A DNA stretch of 64,000 bases from Rana temporaria (Eukaryota; Chordata; Amphibia; Anura; Ranidae). This document shows, one piece after another, positions 63,540 to 64,000 of the stretch (position 1 is the first letter of the stretch; each line of letters begins with the position of its first letter). The notes under the pieces were generated by a model. The model searched no databases. It had not been told where the DNA came from and saw nothing but the letters and a program-made list of their open reading frames with translations. The translations under genes and the position numbers were made by a program. Where the stretch lies: NCBI RefSeq assembly GCF_905171775.1, contig NC_053496.1, positions 179,709,759 to 179,773,758 of the forward strand, read 5' to 3'.

Positions 63540-64000
63540 AAGATTGGGGGTGGAGGGGGGGGGGTTATAGTGTGGGGTTGGGCTTGGCCCCTTAGTTCCA
63601 GTGAAGGGAACTCTTAAGACGTCAGCATACCAAGACATTTTGGATAATTTCACGCTCCCAACTTTGTGGGAACAGTTTGGGGATGGCCCCTTCCTGTTCC
63701 AACATGACTGCCCACCAGTGCACAAAGCAAGGTCCATAAAGACATGGATGAGTAAGTTTGGGGTGGAGGAACTTGACTGGCCTGCGCAAGTCAAGAGTCT
63801 TGACCTCAACTTCATAAAACACCTTTGAGATGAATTAGAGACTGATTTCCCATCCAACATCAGTGCCTGAGTTCCATCTGGAAGAATGGTCAAACATTTC
63901 CATAGACAACCTTGTGGATGGCCTTCCCAGAAGAGTTGAAGCTGTCATAGCTGCAAAGGGTGGGCCAACTCTATATTGAACCCTACGGACTAAGACTGGG
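63540..64000 (+). mobile_element. Tc1-type fragment running off the window
   Basis: Plus-strand FQHDCPPVHKARSIKTW, then a frame with degraded DLNFIKHL (the family has DLNPIEHL) and a stop. It continues to the 3' region shared with 2480-2595 (CCCAGAAGAGTTGAAGCTGT). It lies opposite the minus-strand fragment at 62580-63420, so the two can pair. Confidence 0.75.

Noticed and set aside
1..64000. tRNA, rRNA or microRNA genes
   Set aside because: I saw no cloverleaf with A and B boxes, and no rRNA signature. The hairpins found are transposon foldbacks. A structure-based scan would be needed to exclude small RNAs.

Overview
This is a vertebrate genomic window, most likely from a frog (anuran, possibly ranid). 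The genes are intron-rich, with a KRAB-like box on one exon and a long C2H2 zinc-finger array on the last exon. They sit among Tc1-like transposons, short inverted-repeat elements, foldbacks and minisatellites. The organism call is inference from gene style and repeat content; no search was run.

Five paralogous zinc-finger genes lie head to tail on the + strand, roughly 8.5 to 11 kb apart. I call them A (first exon near 8.0 kb, stop 14463), B (19.4 kb, stop 23947), C (27.9 kb, stop 33873), D (38.0 kb, stop 42992) and E (48.4 kb, stop 54019). The shared architecture is a noncoding exon 1 behind a short promoter block, a short N-terminal exon 2 and an exon 3. After these come a KRAB-box exon 4 (phase 0 to 1), exon 5 (1 to 0), an acidic exon 6 (0 to 1) and a terminal exon 7 with a linker and 9 to 17 fingers. 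I traced every splice junction by eye and all five spliced frames close. Only E keeps the whole N-terminus. D has an in-frame stop in exon 2, C has lost the first part of exon 2, and A and B have only the second half of the KRAB box. A and B form one subfamily; C, D and E form the other.

By region: 0-7.9 kb is repeats plus a ghost of another family member's 3' flank. 7.9-19.3 kb is gene A with a 2.1-kb array of 27-bp units in its 3' flank. 19.3-27.9 kb is gene B, with the same 27-bp satellite and a 3' tail that has been copied three times. 27.9-37.9 kb is gene C, 37.9-48.3 kb gene D and 48.3-54.1 kb gene E. 54.1-64 kb has no gene I can recognise and is mobile-element debris. The spacers before B and C are copies of each other, as are the C-D and D-E spacers, so the cluster grew by tandem segmental duplication.

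The striking theme is that many separate parts of these genes have been tandemly amplified on their own: the exon-2 donor (73-bp units), exon 5, a 30-residue linker, finger pairs, 3' tails, and an exon-like block on the opposite strand bounded by splice signals. C and D, the closest pair, differ mostly at predicted DNA-contact residues. The expected role of the proteins is sequence-specific DNA binding and repression in the nucleus; their targets cannot be read from the sequence.
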